The notes under the pieces are model-generated. The model was not told the DNA's origin. It was given only the letters and a program-made list of their open reading frames with translations, and made no database searches. The position numbers and the translations under genes were made by a program. A DNA stretch of 64,000 bases from Thermasporomyces sp036564245 (GTDB taxonomy: Bacteria; Actinomycetota; Actinomycetes; Propionibacteriales; Actinopolymorphaceae), in assembly GCA_036564245.1 (NCBI GenBank), contig DATCKU010000056.1:1-64000 (forward strand). The letters run 5' to 3'. Below, piece after piece: positions 51,146 through 60,166 of this stretch. Positions within the stretch are counted from its first letter, which is position 1, and each line of letters begins with the position of its first letter.

Positions 51146-51195
51146 GGTTGTTTCACATCCATCCAATTTCGAGCACGCCCACCAGGCCTGTCGGA

Positions 51196-51257
51196 GCTGT
51201 GACACGTGCCGACACGTGTTGCACCCCCGACGGGCGTAGTGCACATGGTCATTTGGG
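51196..51257 (-). repeat. Dispersed palindromic element, copy C
   Basis: On the minus strand it reads CCCAAATGACCATGTGCACT, identical to copies A and B, followed by the inner hairpin ACGTG-TCGG-CACGT. It lies in the divergent space between the dioxygenase and AraC genes, so here it cannot be a simple 3'-end terminator. Confidence 0.7.
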
Positions 51258-51333
51258 TCGCAGACCACCGTAGGCAGGCGGAACCCGGGCCGAGAATGGT
51301 CGAATCGGATCCCTTCATGTACGTTTTGGCGCC

Positions 51334-52191
51334 GTGGCGACCCGCAGGAGCCGCGCGTCGGCCAGCCCCCCACCGTCACGCCGGCACGCCGACCCGCGTG
51401 CCCGGATCGCCGTCTCCAATGCACCGCGCACGCGGCTGGGCCAGATCGTCCTCGCCGGCGAGGTCGTCGACGACGAGCCCGTGATGCCGTCGGGTCTGCG
51501 GGTCATGCCGGAGTACGTCCTCTCGGTCGTCCTCGACGGCCACGGTCGGTACCGCGATGCCGACGGGCGCGACGAGCCGCTCACGGCCGGTGCCCACACG
51601 CTGGTCGGGCCAGGCCATCCGCACTGGTATGGCACCGCGCCGGGCGAGCGATGGACTGAGCTCTTCGTGGTCTTCACGGGTCCGCTCTTCGACACGCTGG
51701 CCGTGGCGGGCGTGCTGGGTCGGCCGGGCCCCCGCTATCCCCGTCCGCTGCCCTCGATGGCGGCCTTGCGGACGGTGCTCAGGGCGACGCCCCGGTCGCC
51801 GCGCGCCGCCGAGCACCAGCTCATGGCCCTGGCCGATTGGCTGCTGGACGTCACCGAGCCGGACGAGGGAACGGCTCTCGACCCGGCCATCGCCACGGCG
51901 GCCGAACGCCTGGCCGACGACCTCGCCGCACCAGCCGACATCCGGCGAACCGCCGCCGAGGTGGGGCTTTCGTACGACACGTTCCGACGCCGCTTCACGG
52001 CCCAGATCGGGCAACCGCCGCTTGCCTACCGCAACGCCCGGCGCCTGCAGACCGCGGCAACCCTGCTCAGGCTCACCGACATGACGCTGCGGGAGATCGC
52101 CCGCACGCTGGGGTTCACCGACGAGTTCCACCTGTCGCGGCGGTTCCGCGCGCACTTCGGTATGCCGCCCAGCGACTACCGCCGTTCCTGA
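51334..52191 (+). CDS. AraC-family transcriptional regulator
   Basis: A 285-residue regulator with an N-terminal cupin-like sensing domain (about 40-150; VLSVVLDGHGRYRDADGRDE, HTLVGPGHPHWYGTAPGERW). The C-terminal double helix-turn-helix has DIRRTAAEVGLSYDTFRRRF and LREIARTLGFTDEFHLSRRF followed by RAHFGMPPSDYRRS. The sensing domain suggests a sugar ligand. It is divergent from the PhyH-type gene, a likely target. The last 77 bases overlap the 3' end of the GT87 gene on the other strand. Confidence 0.9.
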   Translation: MATRRSRASASPPPSRRHADPRARIAVSNAPRTRLGQIVLAGEVVDDEPVMPSGLRVMPEYVLSVVLDGHGRYRDADGRDEPLTAGAHTLVGPGHPHWYGTAPGERWTELFVVFTGPLFDTLAVAGVLGRPGPRYPRPLPSMAALRTVLRATPRSPRAAEHQLMALADWLLDVTEPDEGTALDPAIATAAERLADDLAAPADIRRTAAEVGLSYDTFRRRFTAQIGQPPLAYRNARRLQTAATLLRLTDMTLREIARTLGFTDEFHLSRRFRAHFGMPPSDYRRS

Positions 52192-53416
52192 CGTACGACC
52201 CGACCAGCGGAGTGCTCCAGCGCACCACCGGGAGGCAGAGCAGCAAGCCCACCGCGACCCAGCAGAATGCACTGCCTCCAAGCACTCCGTCGATGCCGCT
52301 CGCGTCGTACCGCCAGAGGAAGACCAGGCTGCTGACCAGCGTCACGTACGCGCATCCCGCGCCGAGCAGGATCCGGCGCCGCCGGGCACCGGTCGCGCAC
52401 AGGCCCGCATCCACGGTGAGCACGAGCGCGGGGATCAGCCACACCAGGTGATGGACCCAGCTGATCGGGCTCACGAGACAGGCCGCCACACCGGTGAGCG
52501 CAAACCCGCCGAGCACGTCGGTCGCGCCGAGCACCTTGCGGACGGCGTACGCCCACCCCGCCAGCACGACCGCCACCAGCACCAGCCAGACCGCTCGGTT
52601 GGGCGGCTGGCTCGGATCCAACCGGGCGAGCACACCGAGCAGCGACTGGTTGGAGATGTACGCCGGTGAGCCGACCCGCTCGGTCTGCCAGAGCGCCTCG
52701 GTCCAGTACGTCCACGAGGCGTGCGGGGCGACGATGGCGGCCAGCAACGTGGCGCCGCAGGCGGTCCCGCTGGCGACAGCCGCGGCCCGCCTCCGGCCGG
52801 CGAGCAGCAGGTAGACGATGAAGAGCCCGGGTGTCAGCTTCAGCGCCGTCGCAAGCCCCGCCCCCACGCCGGCACATCGCCGGTGACGAACGAACCGAGT
52901 CGTCCCGGCCAGCAGGCGCGCGTCGGCGAAGACCACCACCATGAGGATCAGGTTGACCTGGCCGAAGCTCACGGTGTCGTAGACCGGTTCGAGCAGCGCG
53001 AGCAGGCAGCCGGCCGCCACGACCGCGAACCACACCGGCCACCCCTGGCGCCGCGCGATCGGACGCACGAACCAGTAGGCGAGGAGCAGCAGGCAGCCGA
53101 CGTTCAGCGCCGCACTCGCCGCGACCACGACCGGATAGCTCGCCAACGCCATGGGCAGCATGACGAGCGCGGCAAACGGTGGATAGGTGAAGCCGTACGA
53201 CGTCCCCGGAAGGAGGTAGTCGTAGAGGGCGCCGCCCCGTACCCAATGGTGGATGGCGCCGTAGTAGATGCTGAGGTCGAAGAGCCCACGCCAGTACTGC
53301 ACGCCGGCGAGGAAGACCACCGTGGCGACCGTCATCGCGACGGCGAGCACACCGAGCCGCTTGCCGCGCAGAGCCCGCTTGGACAGCGCACGGGCCCCCG
53401 GAGGCGGGGCACTCAC
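52115..53416 (-). CDS. GT87 alpha-(1,2)-mannosyltransferase-like membrane protein
   Basis: A 433-residue polytopic glycosyltransferase of the PimE/GT87 (DUF2029) family. The catalytic loop region after the first helix is YWRGLFDLSIYYGAIHHWVR and the following motif is GFTYPPFAALVMLPMALASY. About ten helices follow. SFGQVNLILMVVVFADA and WVHHLVWLIPALVL are conserved. It uses polyprenol-phosphate mannose as donor to extend lipoglycans or phosphatidylinositol mannosides outside the membrane. GTG 53416 overlaps the MptB stop (GTGA). The gene extends 77 bases into the convergent AraC gene. Confidence 0.85.
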   Translation of the reverse strand: MSAPPPGARALSKRALRGKRLGVLAVAMTVATVVFLAGVQYWRGLFDLSIYYGAIHHWVRGGALYDYLLPGTSYGFTYPPFAALVMLPMALASYPVVVAASAALNVGCLLLLAYWFVRPIARRQGWPVWFAVVAAGCLLALLEPVYDTVSFGQVNLILMVVVFADARLLAGTTRFVRHRRCAGVGAGLATALKLTPGLFIVYLLLAGRRRAAAVASGTACGATLLAAIVAPHASWTYWTEALWQTERVGSPAYISNQSLLGVLARLDPSQPPNRAVWLVLVAVVLAGWAYAVRKVLGATDVLGGFALTGVAACLVSPISWVHHLVWLIPALVLTVDAGLCATGARRRRILLGAGCAYVTLVSSLVFLWRYDASGIDGVLGGSAFCWVAVGLLLCLPVVRWSTPLVGSYVRNGGSRWAAYRSARGTAATGGTRR

Positions 53417-54870
53417 GTACGGACCTCCGACACCCGGCGGACCTGCGCCTGCTTGCTGTGTCCAGCCACCGCAGCGGGCAGTGCCGCCCACGCTGCGAGC
53501 GCGACCAGCCCGACACCGACGCCGACGAGCGCTCGGAGCGCATCCGGCAGGTCGGGTGCGAAACCGTTGGGCAACACAACCATCGTCAATACCCCGCACA
53601 CGCCGGCCATCACCAGCAGGGGGCGGGTTCGGAGGGCGCAGACGGCGAGGATCGTGACCGGCCACAGGAGATACCAGGGGCGAAACGCCGGGCCGAACAC
53701 CACGACCGCACCGAGGCACAGGCCGAGGGCGCGGACCGGCCCGAGCCGCTCCCGGTGCCACCACGCCAGGAGTCCGATCAATCCGGCGACGCAGAGGCCG
53801 ACCAGCCGCCAGAACTCCATGACGTCGGCGGCGACACCCACGCCGAGTGCCTCCAACACGTGCGCAGTCAGGCGGGCGAGGCCGCTCGTGAGCGACCAGT
53901 TGCTGGGTGACGCCGGTGTGCCCAGCGCCTGGATCCAGCCGAACCCGGTCCCAGCCAGCCCGGTCACGACGAGCGCACAGAGCACCGCCGTCACGGACGT
54001 CCCCAGCAGGGCTCGGATGCCACGGTGCCGGCTGCCGGCGCCGCTGGTCCGGCACACCGATGCCACGAACGCGAGGCCGAGGACTGCGGGAATCTTCACG
54101 AGCGAGGCCAACGTGATGAGGACGCTGGCCGCGATCCTTCGCTGCGCCAGCGCTGCGACGAGCCCGAACGCGAGCAGCCCGAGCATCACGGCGTCGTTGT
54201 GCGCCCCGGCCACGAGGTGCGCCAGCACGAGCGGGTTGAGGACACCCAGCCACAGGGCGATGTGAGGTGAGCCCCCGCAGCGCCGCGCCAGCCACGGAAG
54301 ACTCCACGCCAGTGCTGCCACGCCAAGGATCGCGACCAGTCGCATCCCGAGCACGGCGGCCGTGACGTTGCTGCCGACGGTGTGCGCGATCGCGGTGGCG
54401 TAGAGGACGAACGCCGGGCCGTACGGTGCCGCGGTGTGCTGCCAGATGTACGGTACCTCGGCGGCGACCGCCGCGAACGGCGTACCGAAAAGGCTCGCCG
54501 GCCCATTGCTGTAGATGTCCAGGCCCAGCAGCACCATCGCGCCCTGCGACAGGTAGCTGTAGACGTCGCGGCTGAAGAGCGGCGGGCCGAGCAGCAGCGG
54601 AGCCGCCCAGAACGCCACGATGCGCAGGAGCGCCGACAGCGGCACTGCCTCGGTCGACCGCTGCAGCAGCCAACCCAGCCGCCACCACGCCACGACGAGC
54701 AGGGTCAGCCCCGCGTAGACGCAGACCAGCCCGAGCTCGTCGACGGCCCCGCCACACGCGACCGCGAGTGAGCCGACCGTGCCTGCCACACGCAGGCGTG
54801 GGACGTCGAGGCGCTCGACGCTGGTGCGCACGATGCCCGTGAACACCCGGCGACGATAACGGTTCCTCAC
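53413..54870 (-). CDS. Polyprenol-phosphomannose-dependent alpha-1,6-mannosyltransferase, MptB type
   Basis: A 485-residue membrane enzyme with about 13 helices. The MptA/MptB signature LFSRDVYSYLSQGAMVLLGL is in the first large loop, followed by YIWQHTAAPYGPAFVLYATA. The acidic residue of FSRD is the expected catalytic base. It builds the alpha-1,6-mannan backbone of lipomannan-type lipoglycans with lipid-linked mannose. It is coupled to the GT87 gene, which would add alpha-1,2 branches. GTG 54870 is the likely start; other GTG codons lie 8 and 13 codons further in. Confidence 0.85.
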   Translation of the reverse strand: MRNRYRRRVFTGIVRTSVERLDVPRLRVAGTVGSLAVACGGAVDELGLVCVYAGLTLLVVAWWRLGWLLQRSTEAVPLSALLRIVAFWAAPLLLGPPLFSRDVYSYLSQGAMVLLGLDIYSNGPASLFGTPFAAVAAEVPYIWQHTAAPYGPAFVLYATAIAHTVGSNVTAAVLGMRLVAILGVAALAWSLPWLARRCGGSPHIALWLGVLNPLVLAHLVAGAHNDAVMLGLLAFGLVAALAQRRIAASVLITLASLVKIPAVLGLAFVASVCRTSGAGSRHRGIRALLGTSVTAVLCALVVTGLAGTGFGWIQALGTPASPSNWSLTSGLARLTAHVLEALGVGVAADVMEFWRLVGLCVAGLIGLLAWWHRERLGPVRALGLCLGAVVVFGPAFRPWYLLWPVTILAVCALRTRPLLVMAGVCGVLTMVVLPNGFAPDLPDALRALVGVGVGLVALAAWAALPAAVAGHSKQAQVRRVSEVRT

Positions 54871-54941
54871 CGCTTCTCACGTGAGGTACGAGGCGTGCCG
54901 CGACAGTCGCCACGTGGAGTAGGCGTGCCCATCGCCCCGCA

Positions 54942-55991
54942 TCAGCTGGCGGCGTCAGCCAACCGATGATGGCAGGCCACGAGCCGGCCGCCCGCGTCGT
55001 CAGTCAGCGAAGGGACGACGGTCCGGCACACGTCGTCGGCTCTCCAGCATCTGGTGTGGAACCGGCACCCTGGTGGTGGGTCCACCGGGCTCGGCGGGTC
55101 GCCGACGAGGCGCAGCCGACGTTCGCCCGATCTGCCATCCCGCGACGCCGCGCGACGACTCGGGTCCGGCACCGGCACGGCCGCAAGCAGCGCATAGGTG
55201 TACGGATGGGCGGGCGACTCGAACACGGTCGCGGCGTCACCGAGCTCGGCCAGCCTGCCGAGGTACATGACCGCGACGCGATCGGCGATGGTGCGCACGA
55301 CCGCCAGGTCGTGGGCGATGAAGACCAAGGCGAGCCCCAGCCGACGCTGCAGGTCGCGCAGCAGGTTCACCACCTGAGCCTGCACCGACACGTCGAGGGA
55401 CGACACCGGCTCGTCGCAGATCAGCACCTCGGGCTCGAGCGCGAGGGCGCGCGCGATCCCGATGCGTTGGCGCTGACCGCCGGAGAACTCGTACGGAAAC
55501 CTGTCGAGTGCGGAAGCGTCCAAGCCCACGAGCGTGAGTAGCTCCACCACGCGGTCACGCCGCGCGGCGCGGTTCGGCACGAGCCGATGGACGTCGAGCG
55601 GCTCGGCCACGATGTCGAGCACGGTCATCCGCGGGTCCAAGGAGACGTACGGATCCTGGAAGACCATCTGGATACGGCGCCGCATGTCACGGCGGTCCCG
55701 GCGATGCTGCTGCGTCACGTCGACCCCGTGGAACAGCACCTGTCCCTTGTCCGGCCGTTCCAGACCGACCAGCAACCGAGCGAGCGTCGACTTGCCGCAC
55801 CCGGACTCACCGACGATGCCCAGGGTCTCACCCGCGCGCAGGGTGAGATCCACACCGGCGACCGCGCTCACCTTGGTCCGCCGCCAGCGGGATCTGCCGA
55901 GCGCAGGGCCGGTGGCGTACGACTTCTCCAGGGCGCGTGCCTCGAGCACGACGTCACCATCGCCACGGGGTACAGCGGTCACGTCGAGCAC
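54942..55991 (-). CDS. Peptide ABC transporter ATP-binding protein (DppF type)
   Basis: A 349-residue ATPase. Walker A is GIVGESGCGKSTLARLLVGL, the signature is FSGGQRQRIGIARALA, Walker B is LICDEPVSSLDVSV and the H-loop is VFIAHDLAVVR. The C-terminal oligopeptide extension is FESPAHPYTYALLAAVPVPD, followed by a Cys-containing PPGCRFHTRCWRADDVC stretch. The start overlaps the upstream DppD-type gene by 13 bases. It works with the permeases and binding protein encoded divergently at 58506-61989. Confidence 0.92.
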   Translation of the reverse strand: MLDVTAVPRGDGDVVLEARALEKSYATGPALGRSRWRRTKVSAVAGVDLTLRAGETLGIVGESGCGKSTLARLLVGLERPDKGQVLFHGVDVTQQHRRDRRDMRRRIQMVFQDPYVSLDPRMTVLDIVAEPLDVHRLVPNRAARRDRVVELLTLVGLDASALDRFPYEFSGGQRQRIGIARALALEPEVLICDEPVSSLDVSVQAQVVNLLRDLQRRLGLALVFIAHDLAVVRTIADRVAVMYLGRLAELGDAATVFESPAHPYTYALLAAVPVPDPSRRAASRDGRSGERRLRLVGDPPSPVDPPPGCRFHTRCWRADDVCRTVVPSLTDDAGGRLVACHHRLADAAS

Positions 55992-57016
55992 ACCGCCTCA
56001 CCGTGGTTCGCCGCCCTGGCCATGTGGACAGCGTCGCGCCGGTGGCAGGCGGCGAGGTGCTCGGCCTCACCGGCAACCGGTTCCAGCTCGGGTCGCGAGC
56101 GCGCGCACTCCTCGATCGCATAGGCGCACCGCGGACGGAACGGGCAGCCACGAGGGAGATTGAGCGGGCTCGGCGGCGACCCGCCGATCGCACGCAGGCC
56201 GGCCGTGGGCCGGTCGAGACGAGGCACCGATCGCAGCAAGGCCTCGGTGTACGGATGGGCAGGAGCCGTGAACAGCCGCTGGACGTCGGTCGTCTCCACG
56301 ATGCGGCCGGCATACATCACCGCGACCCGGTCGGCGACCTCCGCCACCACCCCCATGTCGTGCGTGATGAGCAGGACCGCCGTACCCATCTCGTCGCACA
56401 ACTCGTGCAGAAGGTCGAGGACCTGCGCCTGCACCGTCACGTCCAACGCCGTCGTCGGTTCGTCGGCGATGAGCAGCCGGGGACGCAAGGCGATTGCCAT
56501 CGCGATGAGGAGGCGCTGGCGCATCCCGCCGGAGAACTGATGCGGACAGTCGTCCACCCGGCGCTCCGGTGCCGGGATGCCGACCCGACGCAGCAGCTCG
56601 ACGGCTCGGGCACGAGCCGCCCGACGCGACAGTCCCTCATGCACGCGAAACAGCTCGCCGATCTGGGTTCCCACGCGGAGTACGGGATTGAGCGCCGACA
56701 AGGCGTCCTGCAAGACCAGGGTCATCCGCGAACCACGCAGTCGACGCCGTTCGTCGGCGGACATGGCGAGCAGGTCATGCTCACCGAGCCGCAGCCTCTC
56801 GGCGGTGACGGTGACGGAGTCTCCACGCAGCAGTCCCATGACGGCTCTTGCCGTCACCGACTTTCCTGAACCGGACTCGCCCAGCAGGCCGAGAGTCTCA
56901 CCTGACGCGATGTGCAGCGAGATGTCGTCGACCGCCACAAGCGGACCTGCTGAAGTGCGGAAGTGCACAGACAGGTGACCCACATCGAGAACCGTGGGCT
57001 GGAGGCGAGCTGACAT
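55979..57016 (-). CDS. Peptide ABC transporter ATP-binding protein (DppD type)
   Basis: A 345-residue ATPase starting MSARLQPTVLDVGHLSVHFR. Walker A is GLLGESGSGKSVTARAVMGL, the signature is FSGGMRQRLLIAMAIA, Walker B is LLIADEPTTALDVTVQA and the H-loop is LLITHDMGVVAEV. The C-terminal PRGCPFRPRCAYAIEECARS carries the conserved cysteines of this subfamily. It is the first gene of the minus-strand pair; the divergent peptide operon begins at 57301. Two large inverted repeats lie in its 5' region. Confidence 0.92.
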   Translation of the reverse strand: MSARLQPTVLDVGHLSVHFRTSAGPLVAVDDISLHIASGETLGLLGESGSGKSVTARAVMGLLRGDSVTVTAERLRLGEHDLLAMSADERRRLRGSRMTLVLQDALSALNPVLRVGTQIGELFRVHEGLSRRAARARAVELLRRVGIPAPERRVDDCPHQFSGGMRQRLLIAMAIALRPRLLIADEPTTALDVTVQAQVLDLLHELCDEMGTAVLLITHDMGVVAEVADRVAVMYAGRIVETTDVQRLFTAPAHPYTEALLRSVPRLDRPTAGLRAIGGSPPSPLNLPRGCPFRPRCAYAIEECARSRPELEPVAGEAEHLAACHRRDAVHMARAANHGEAVCST

Positions 57017-57034
57017 GCGTCTCCCTGGAGGTCA

Positions 57035-57093
57035 CACATGGGGAGCGGCGGAGTAGCGACTCTGCGCATCGCCTCAACGCCGCTCCCCATGTG
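57035..57093. repeat. Perfect 16-base inverted repeat upstream of the DppD-type gene
   Basis: CACATGGGGAGCGGCG (57035-57050) and its exact inverse complement (57078-57093) are separated by 27 bases. It begins 19 bases before the ATPase start on the minus strand, so it would form a hairpin in that 5' leader if transcription starts beyond it. Confidence 0.85.
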
Positions 57094-57108
57094 CGTGGCC
57101 TCTTGGTG

Positions 57109-57149
57109 TCGGCCGTAGCGCCGGCTCACGGCATCGGCGCTACGGCCGA
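57109..57149. repeat. Perfect 15-base inverted repeat between divergent peptide genes
   Basis: TCGGCCGTAGCGCCG (57109-57123) and its inverse complement (57135-57149) with an 11-base loop. It is 15 bases from the first repeat. A+T-rich sequence (AAGTACATAATTGACC) follows at 57151-57166 and may hold a promoter. Confidence 0.85.
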
Positions 57150-57300
57150 TAAGTACATAATTGACCATGATGCCGAGTTTTGGCAACAATCGGGGGAGAG
57201 TTTGCCGAGTAATCGCCACGCAAGGCGCTGAAGTTGCCGAATTGTTACACACCAAGGCGTGGGTGCCTCAAACAAACCATTCGAACCTGGGGAGTCCTGC

Positions 57301-58509
57301 GTGCGGGAACCTGCGAAGGCTTACACCGGTTACCGGTCGTACAGCTATCTGGATGCCGGCACTGACTACAAGGCGTTCCGGCTGGCCCCTGAGATCGGCC
57401 GGGTACCGGCGTACACGAAGCTCCACCTCTCCGACAGCCAACGGGCACGGGCCGAACGCCTCCTGAACGAGAGCATCGTGATCTCCCTGCACGAGCACCC
57501 CTCGGTGTATCCGGAGGACATCAGCGAGACCATCGACTACAACCGGCATGGCCGACACCACACGGGCTACGAGGGCTTGGCGCGCTCGGGCCTCACGGCT
57601 GTCTTCGACAACTTCATGGACGGCATCGCCTGCGTGACGAGCCAGGCGGGCTGGAAATGGACCGACGTGCTGGCCGACATCGGGATGCGGTTCTGCGACA
57701 TCGCCCACCAGGACTTCGTCATCAAGGCGGAATCCGTCGCCGACATCCGCCGTGCCCACGAGACGGGACGCATCGCGCTCGTGCCAGGGCTCGAAGCGGC
57801 GACGCCGATCGAGAACGAGCTCGACCGGATCGACATCCTCTACGGCTTCGGCATCCGCCAGATGGGCATCGCCTACAGCGAGTCCAACGCGCTGGGCGGC
57901 GGGCTGAAGGAGCGTGCGGACGCAGGGCTGACCGAGTTCGGCAGGCGCGCGGTCACCCGGATGAACAAGCTGGGCATCGCCATCGACGTGTCCCACTCGG
58001 GGGACCAGACGTCCCTCGAGACGATCCAGCATTCCACCAAGCCCGTCTTCATCACGCACGCTGGCGCGCGAGCCGTGTGGAACAGCAAGCGGATGAAGCC
58101 CGACCACGTCATAACGGCCCTCGCAGAGCGCGGCGGTGTCATCGGAATCGAGGCCGCACCCCACACCACACTGTCGCGCCGGCATCCCCGGCACTCACTC
58201 GAGTCGGTGATGGACCACTTCACGTACTGCGTGGACCTCGTGGGCATCGAGCACGTCGCCTTCGGCCCCGACACGCTGTTCGGCGACCACGTTGGTCTTC
58301 ACGACCTGTTCACAGACCCCCTCGGCATATCATCGATCTTGGAAGACGTACCGTACGAGAAGGTCGGCTACGTCGAGGGCATGGAGAATCCCGGCGAGTG
58401 TTTTTCGAACATCGTGGGATGGCTGGTTGCCCACGACTATTCCGACGACGAGATCCGCGCCGTGATCGGGGGCAACGTGCTCCGGGTGCTGGAGGAGGTG
58501 TGGGCGTGA
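57301..58509 (+). CDS. Membrane-dipeptidase-like peptidase (M19 family)
   Basis: A 402-residue metal-dependent dipeptidase of the renal-dipeptidase family. It has no signal peptide, so it should act in the cytoplasm on imported dipeptides. Metal-site candidates are the His residues of SLHEHPSVYPED, Glu in VPGLEAATPIENE, His in IDVSHSGDQTS and His in VFITHAGARAVWNSKR. The first motif is HxH rather than the usual HxD. GTG 57301 has GGGGAG six bases upstream. Its stop overlaps the binding-protein start (GTGA), so peptidase and importer are made together. Confidence 0.85.
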   Translation: MREPAKAYTGYRSYSYLDAGTDYKAFRLAPEIGRVPAYTKLHLSDSQRARAERLLNESIVISLHEHPSVYPEDISETIDYNRHGRHHTGYEGLARSGLTAVFDNFMDGIACVTSQAGWKWTDVLADIGMRFCDIAHQDFVIKAESVADIRRAHETGRIALVPGLEAATPIENELDRIDILYGFGIRQMGIAYSESNALGGGLKERADAGLTEFGRRAVTRMNKLGIAIDVSHSGDQTSLETIQHSTKPVFITHAGARAVWNSKRMKPDHVITALAERGGVIGIEAAPHTTLSRRHPRHSLESVMDHFTYCVDLVGIEHVAFGPDTLFGDHVGLHDLFTDPLGISSILEDVPYEKVGYVEGMENPGECFSNIVGWLVAHDYSDDEIRAVIGGNVLRVLEEVWA

Positions 58510-60131
58510 AGACGAACCGGCTCACGAGATTCCTCGCCGCCGTCGCTGCGACCGCGTGTGTCACCGCAGCGGCAGCCTGTACCCCTCGCGACCCGGACGC
58601 TGCTCCCCAAGGCGACGAGACGGCTGAGGCCAAGGAAACCACCCTGGTCATCGGGACGACCGCCGACGTCGTCAACTACAACCCCCTGATCGGCAACAGC
58701 CGCAGCGACCTCATCGTCACCAACCTCATGTATCCGCACCTCATGGACATGGACCTCACAGGGCGGAAACAGCCTCTCGCCGCAACCGATTGGGGGTACG
58801 AAGGCGGCGGCCGCAAGGCGTGGATGACCATCCGCGACGACCTCGTCTGGTCCGACGGCACGCCCTTCACCGCCGAGGACGTCGCATTCACCGTTACCGC
58901 AGTGTGGAAAGAGCAGATCGGCGTCTACGCCGGTCTGATCCCGTCGTTCAAGTCCGCCAAAGCAGTCTCCGACACCCGGGTGGAGTTCGAGCTCAGCCGC
59001 CCGGACGGCACGTTCCTCACGAGCTTGGGATTCTGGTTCCCCATCGTGCCGGCGCACGTCTTCGGTAAGGCTCCGAGCGTGCAGGAGTTCGCCAACGACT
59101 CCGACTGGGTGAGCGCTGGGCCTTATCGTCTCGTGTCGGTACGCAAGGGCGACCGGTACGTCCTCGAAGCGGTCGACCAGTACCCCCTGGCGCCGGGCGG
59201 GAAGCCGACGCTGGACCGGGTCATCTTCCGCGTCTACCCCGACGTCAACAGCGAGGTGCTCGCCCTGCGCAGCGGCGAGATCGACGTCATCGCCAACGCC
59301 ATTCCCCCGTCGATGGCGAGGTCGTTGCAGAACATCGAGGGAATCGCGTTGCAGGAGGTGCCGAGCCTGGGCTGGGCACACGTGCAGTACAACACGCAAC
59401 GCGAGCCCTTGGATCGGGTCGAGGTGCGCCGGGCCCTGGCCAAGACCGTCGACGCGGAGGCGATCCGTCGCGTCGTGCTGCAGGGACAAGCGAAGTCGAC
59501 CGGTTCGAGCGTCCTGACACCTACGCTGGAGTTCTGGCACGACCCGTCTTTAGAGGAATATCCGTTCGATCCTGCTGCCGCCAAGGCCGAGCTCTCTCGT
59601 GCGGGATTCTCCGACGCAGACGGAGACGGTCTTTTCGACGGCCTGCAGCTGGAGATGATCTACGACAAGGCCGACCCGATCACCTCGGCCATCGCCCAGA
59701 TGGTTCGCGACTCCAGCCGCGAGGCAGGTGTCGACATCAAGCTCTCAGGCCTGGAACGCAACACCTACAACGAGAAGACGCTCGAGCGCGACTTCGACAT
59801 CTACCTGGGATCCTGGGCGATCATGGAGGATCCCCCTGCCTACCTCGGGCTTGCGTTCAAGACCGGTGGCTTCATCAACTACGGCAACGTCTCCGATCCG
59901 CAGCTTGATGCGCTCATCGACCAGGCGCAGCGGGCGACGACGCCGGAGGCGGCTCGGGAGACCGTCCGCGAGATCGCGCACCGGATCCACGACCAGGTCT
60001 ACGACGTCGTGTTGTACGTCCAACAGCTCAACTTCGCCTACGACTCCTCGTGGGGCAACTTCATCGCCGAGCCCAGTGAGCTGCTCTCCATCGTCAACGC
60101 CCGGTCGCTGGCACAGGTTCGGCAGAAGTAG
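58506..60131 (+). CDS. Peptide ABC transporter substrate-binding lipoprotein, family 5
   Basis: A 541-residue exported binding protein. The signal is KTNRLTRFLAAVAATACVTA with a lipobox TAAAAC. Family-5 motifs include TADVVNYNPLIGNSRSDLIV near the N-terminus and VWSDGTPFTAEDVAFTVTAV for the core fold. The start is the GTG at 58506, overlapping the dipeptidase stop. Gene context (dipeptidase, peptidase-like hydrolase) points to di- or oligopeptides as cargo. It is followed after 35 bases by the DppB-type permease. Confidence 0.92.
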   Translation: MKTNRLTRFLAAVAATACVTAAAACTPRDPDAAPQGDETAEAKETTLVIGTTADVVNYNPLIGNSRSDLIVTNLMYPHLMDMDLTGRKQPLAATDWGYEGGGRKAWMTIRDDLVWSDGTPFTAEDVAFTVTAVWKEQIGVYAGLIPSFKSAKAVSDTRVEFELSRPDGTFLTSLGFWFPIVPAHVFGKAPSVQEFANDSDWVSAGPYRLVSVRKGDRYVLEAVDQYPLAPGGKPTLDRVIFRVYPDVNSEVLALRSGEIDVIANAIPPSMARSLQNIEGIALQEVPSLGWAHVQYNTQREPLDRVEVRRALAKTVDAEAIRRVVLQGQAKSTGSSVLTPTLEFWHDPSLEEYPFDPAAAKAELSRAGFSDADGDGLFDGLQLEMIYDKADPITSAIAQMVRDSSREAGVDIKLSGLERNTYNEKTLERDFDIYLGSWAIMEDPPAYLGLAFKTGGFINYGNVSDPQLDALIDQAQRATTPEAARETVREIAHRIHDQVYDVVLYVQQLNFAYDSSWGNFIAEPSELLSIVNARSLAQVRQK

Positions 60132-60166
60132 CGAGCCGCCGCGATGATGCAGGAGTAACTGCCACC

